From contig JABRVX010000045.1 in assembly GCA_039961735.1 (NCBI GenBank), forward strand, positions 1-58,640: 58,640 nt of DNA. Direction: 5' to 3'. The stretch is from Fimbriimonadia bacterium. GTDB taxonomy: Bacteria; Armatimonadota; Fimbriimonadia; Fimbriimonadales; JABRVX01. Of this stretch, positions 57,905 to 58,640 are shown piece after piece (positions within the stretch are counted from its first letter, which is position 1; every line of letters starts with the position of its first letter). A model generated the notes under the pieces. The model saw only the letters and a list, made by a program, of their open reading frames with translations. It ran no database searches and was not told where the DNA came from. Both the position numbers and the translations under genes were made by a program.

Positions 57905-58640
57905 GAATGGCCCTCCTTGCCATCATATAAGCCATGTATAGTAGCACGAGCGAGAAGAGCGCGCGCAGGTTCTTGCCGCTCACGAACTTCGCGGTCCTCG
58001 CGCCCAGTTGCGCGCCGACGAGGAGTCCGAGCGCCGAAGGTCCGGCGATGGTCGGATCCACCATGCCCGCCCACGCATAGATTGCTACACCCGAAGCAGC
58101 GGTGACACCGATCATGTACGAGCTGGTCGCAGCTGCCACCTTCATCGGTGCACCCACCGCGAGTGCGATTGTCGGAACGTTGATCGCCCCGCCGCCAATG
58201 CCGAGAAGGGTAGATAGCACGCCTCCGCCGAACACAGCGACGTGGGCCCTCGGGGGAACGACATGTTTGGTTTGCCGGTCGTCATCCGTTTCCTGTTGCC
58301 GATTACGAAACATCAGCCACGCAACGATGAGCGTAACAGCGGCGAACAAACCCGCGGTCACCCTTCTGCCCTCCTCGGACCCGAATAGGGGCTTGCCGAC
58401 AAAAGTCCCTGCGACCGCCCCGACGACGGAGCTGAGCAGGAGCCGACTCGCCAGATCGAGATCGGTCCGCTTCTGCGATAGATACTCCACGGACGAAGCC
58501 GCCGAAGTGGCGATGATGCCGAGCAGGCTGGCGGCAACAGCCTTGTCCATCGGCACGGAGAGAGCCTGCGTCAGCACAGGCACCATGATGATCCCGCCAC
58601 CCAAACCCAAGATCGCCCCGAAAGCCCCGGCCCCCACACC
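57897..58640 (-). CDS. TauE/SafE (TSUP) family permease, 5' end beyond the window
   Basis: At least 246 residues of a sulfite/organosulfur exporter-type membrane protein. It contains the repeated TSUP motif FGAILGLGGGIIMVPVLTQA near the start and its partner GGGVLSTLLGIGGGAINVPT near residue 155, each in one half of the inverted-repeat fold, with about eight hydrophobic helices. The frame is open to the window edge and the real start probably lies upstream, so the N-terminus is incomplete. Substrate (sulfite, sulfonate or other anion) cannot be assigned. Confidence 0.85.
   Translation of the reverse strand, partial: GVGAGAFGAILGLGGGIIMVPVLTQALSVPMDKAVAASLLGIIATSAASSVEYLSQKRTDLDLASRLLLSSVVGAVAGTFVGKPLFGSEEGRRVTAGLFAAVTLIVAWLMFRNRQQETDDDRQTKHVVPPRAHVAVFGGGVLSTLLGIGGGAINVPTIALAVGAPMKVAAATSSYMIGVTAASGVAIYAWAGMVDPTIAGPSALGLLVGAQLGARTAKFVSGKNLRALFSLVLLYMAYMMARRAILG

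Noticed and set aside
1-58640. tRNA, rRNA or tmRNA genes
   Set aside because: I looked through the intergenic stretches for T-loop and acceptor-stem patterns and saw none; a covariance search was not possible here.

Overview
The window looks like chromosome from a GC-rich diderm bacterium. Outer-membrane genes (an LptF/G-type permease, an LptD-like protein, a TolC/RND pump), a PEP-CTERM secreted protein, a family-10-like glycoside hydrolase, a UroD-like protein and a Gfo/Idh/MocA dehydrogenase together suggest Armatimonadota (Fimbriimonadia-like). That placement is inference. No rRNA, tRNA, integrase, transposase or CRISPR array was found.

Layout. (1) 1-3.4 kb: a short minus-strand operon of Mu-type packaging genes (zinc ribbon, small terminase, large terminase, DUF935/gp29-like portal). 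It faces a divergent LexA/CI-like S24 repressor at 3.6-4.2 kb, and the shared promoter region carries two matching palindromes. (2) 4.3-10.8 kb: an AbrB-like regulator followed by a TolC, HlyD-type adaptor and RND pump operon. (3) 10.9-19 kb: housekeeping genes: rnhB, yraN, accB (with a promoter and terminator-like leader), a nitrilase-family amidohydrolase, plsY, a zinc-ribbon membrane protein, lptF/G-like and lptD-like genes. (4) 19.1-23.6 kb: a SpoU methyltransferase, miaB, a PEP-CTERM protein, and two unrecognised proteins, one of them basic and Thr/Lys-rich with a Cys-rich tail.

(5) 24.2-36.6 kb: a compact minus-strand head-and-tail module. It runs protease/scaffold, decoration protein, Mu gpT-like capsid, connector proteins, two tiny membrane proteins, amidase, tail tube, tail chaperone, a very short tape-measure candidate, hub, Asp-box protein and tail fibre. 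It has no integrase, replication or transposition genes. With the terminase-portal operon 21 kb away across housekeeping genes, the set resembles a split, domesticated particle such as a gene transfer agent. A prophage broken by rearrangement is the main alternative.

(6) 37.2-40.6 kb: dnaE, with GC-rich palindromic tandem repeats on both sides. (7) 41-54 kb: a sugar isomerase-like protein, a ferritin-like protein, a UroD-like protein, an HDOD-cheA-cheW operon, the glycoside hydrolase and a serine hydrolase, a tricorn-like protease and a Gfo/Idh/MocA dehydrogenase whose 3' end has been copied in tandem. (8) 54.1-55.3 kb: a dense cluster of 26-27 bp palindromic repeats around a GIY-YIG nuclease gene; single copies of the repeat also lie at 0.1 kb and 19.0 kb. 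(9) 55.3-58.6 kb: a YjbH-like outer-membrane protein, a nucleotidyltransferase, ispE, a small membrane protein and a truncated TauE/SafE permease.
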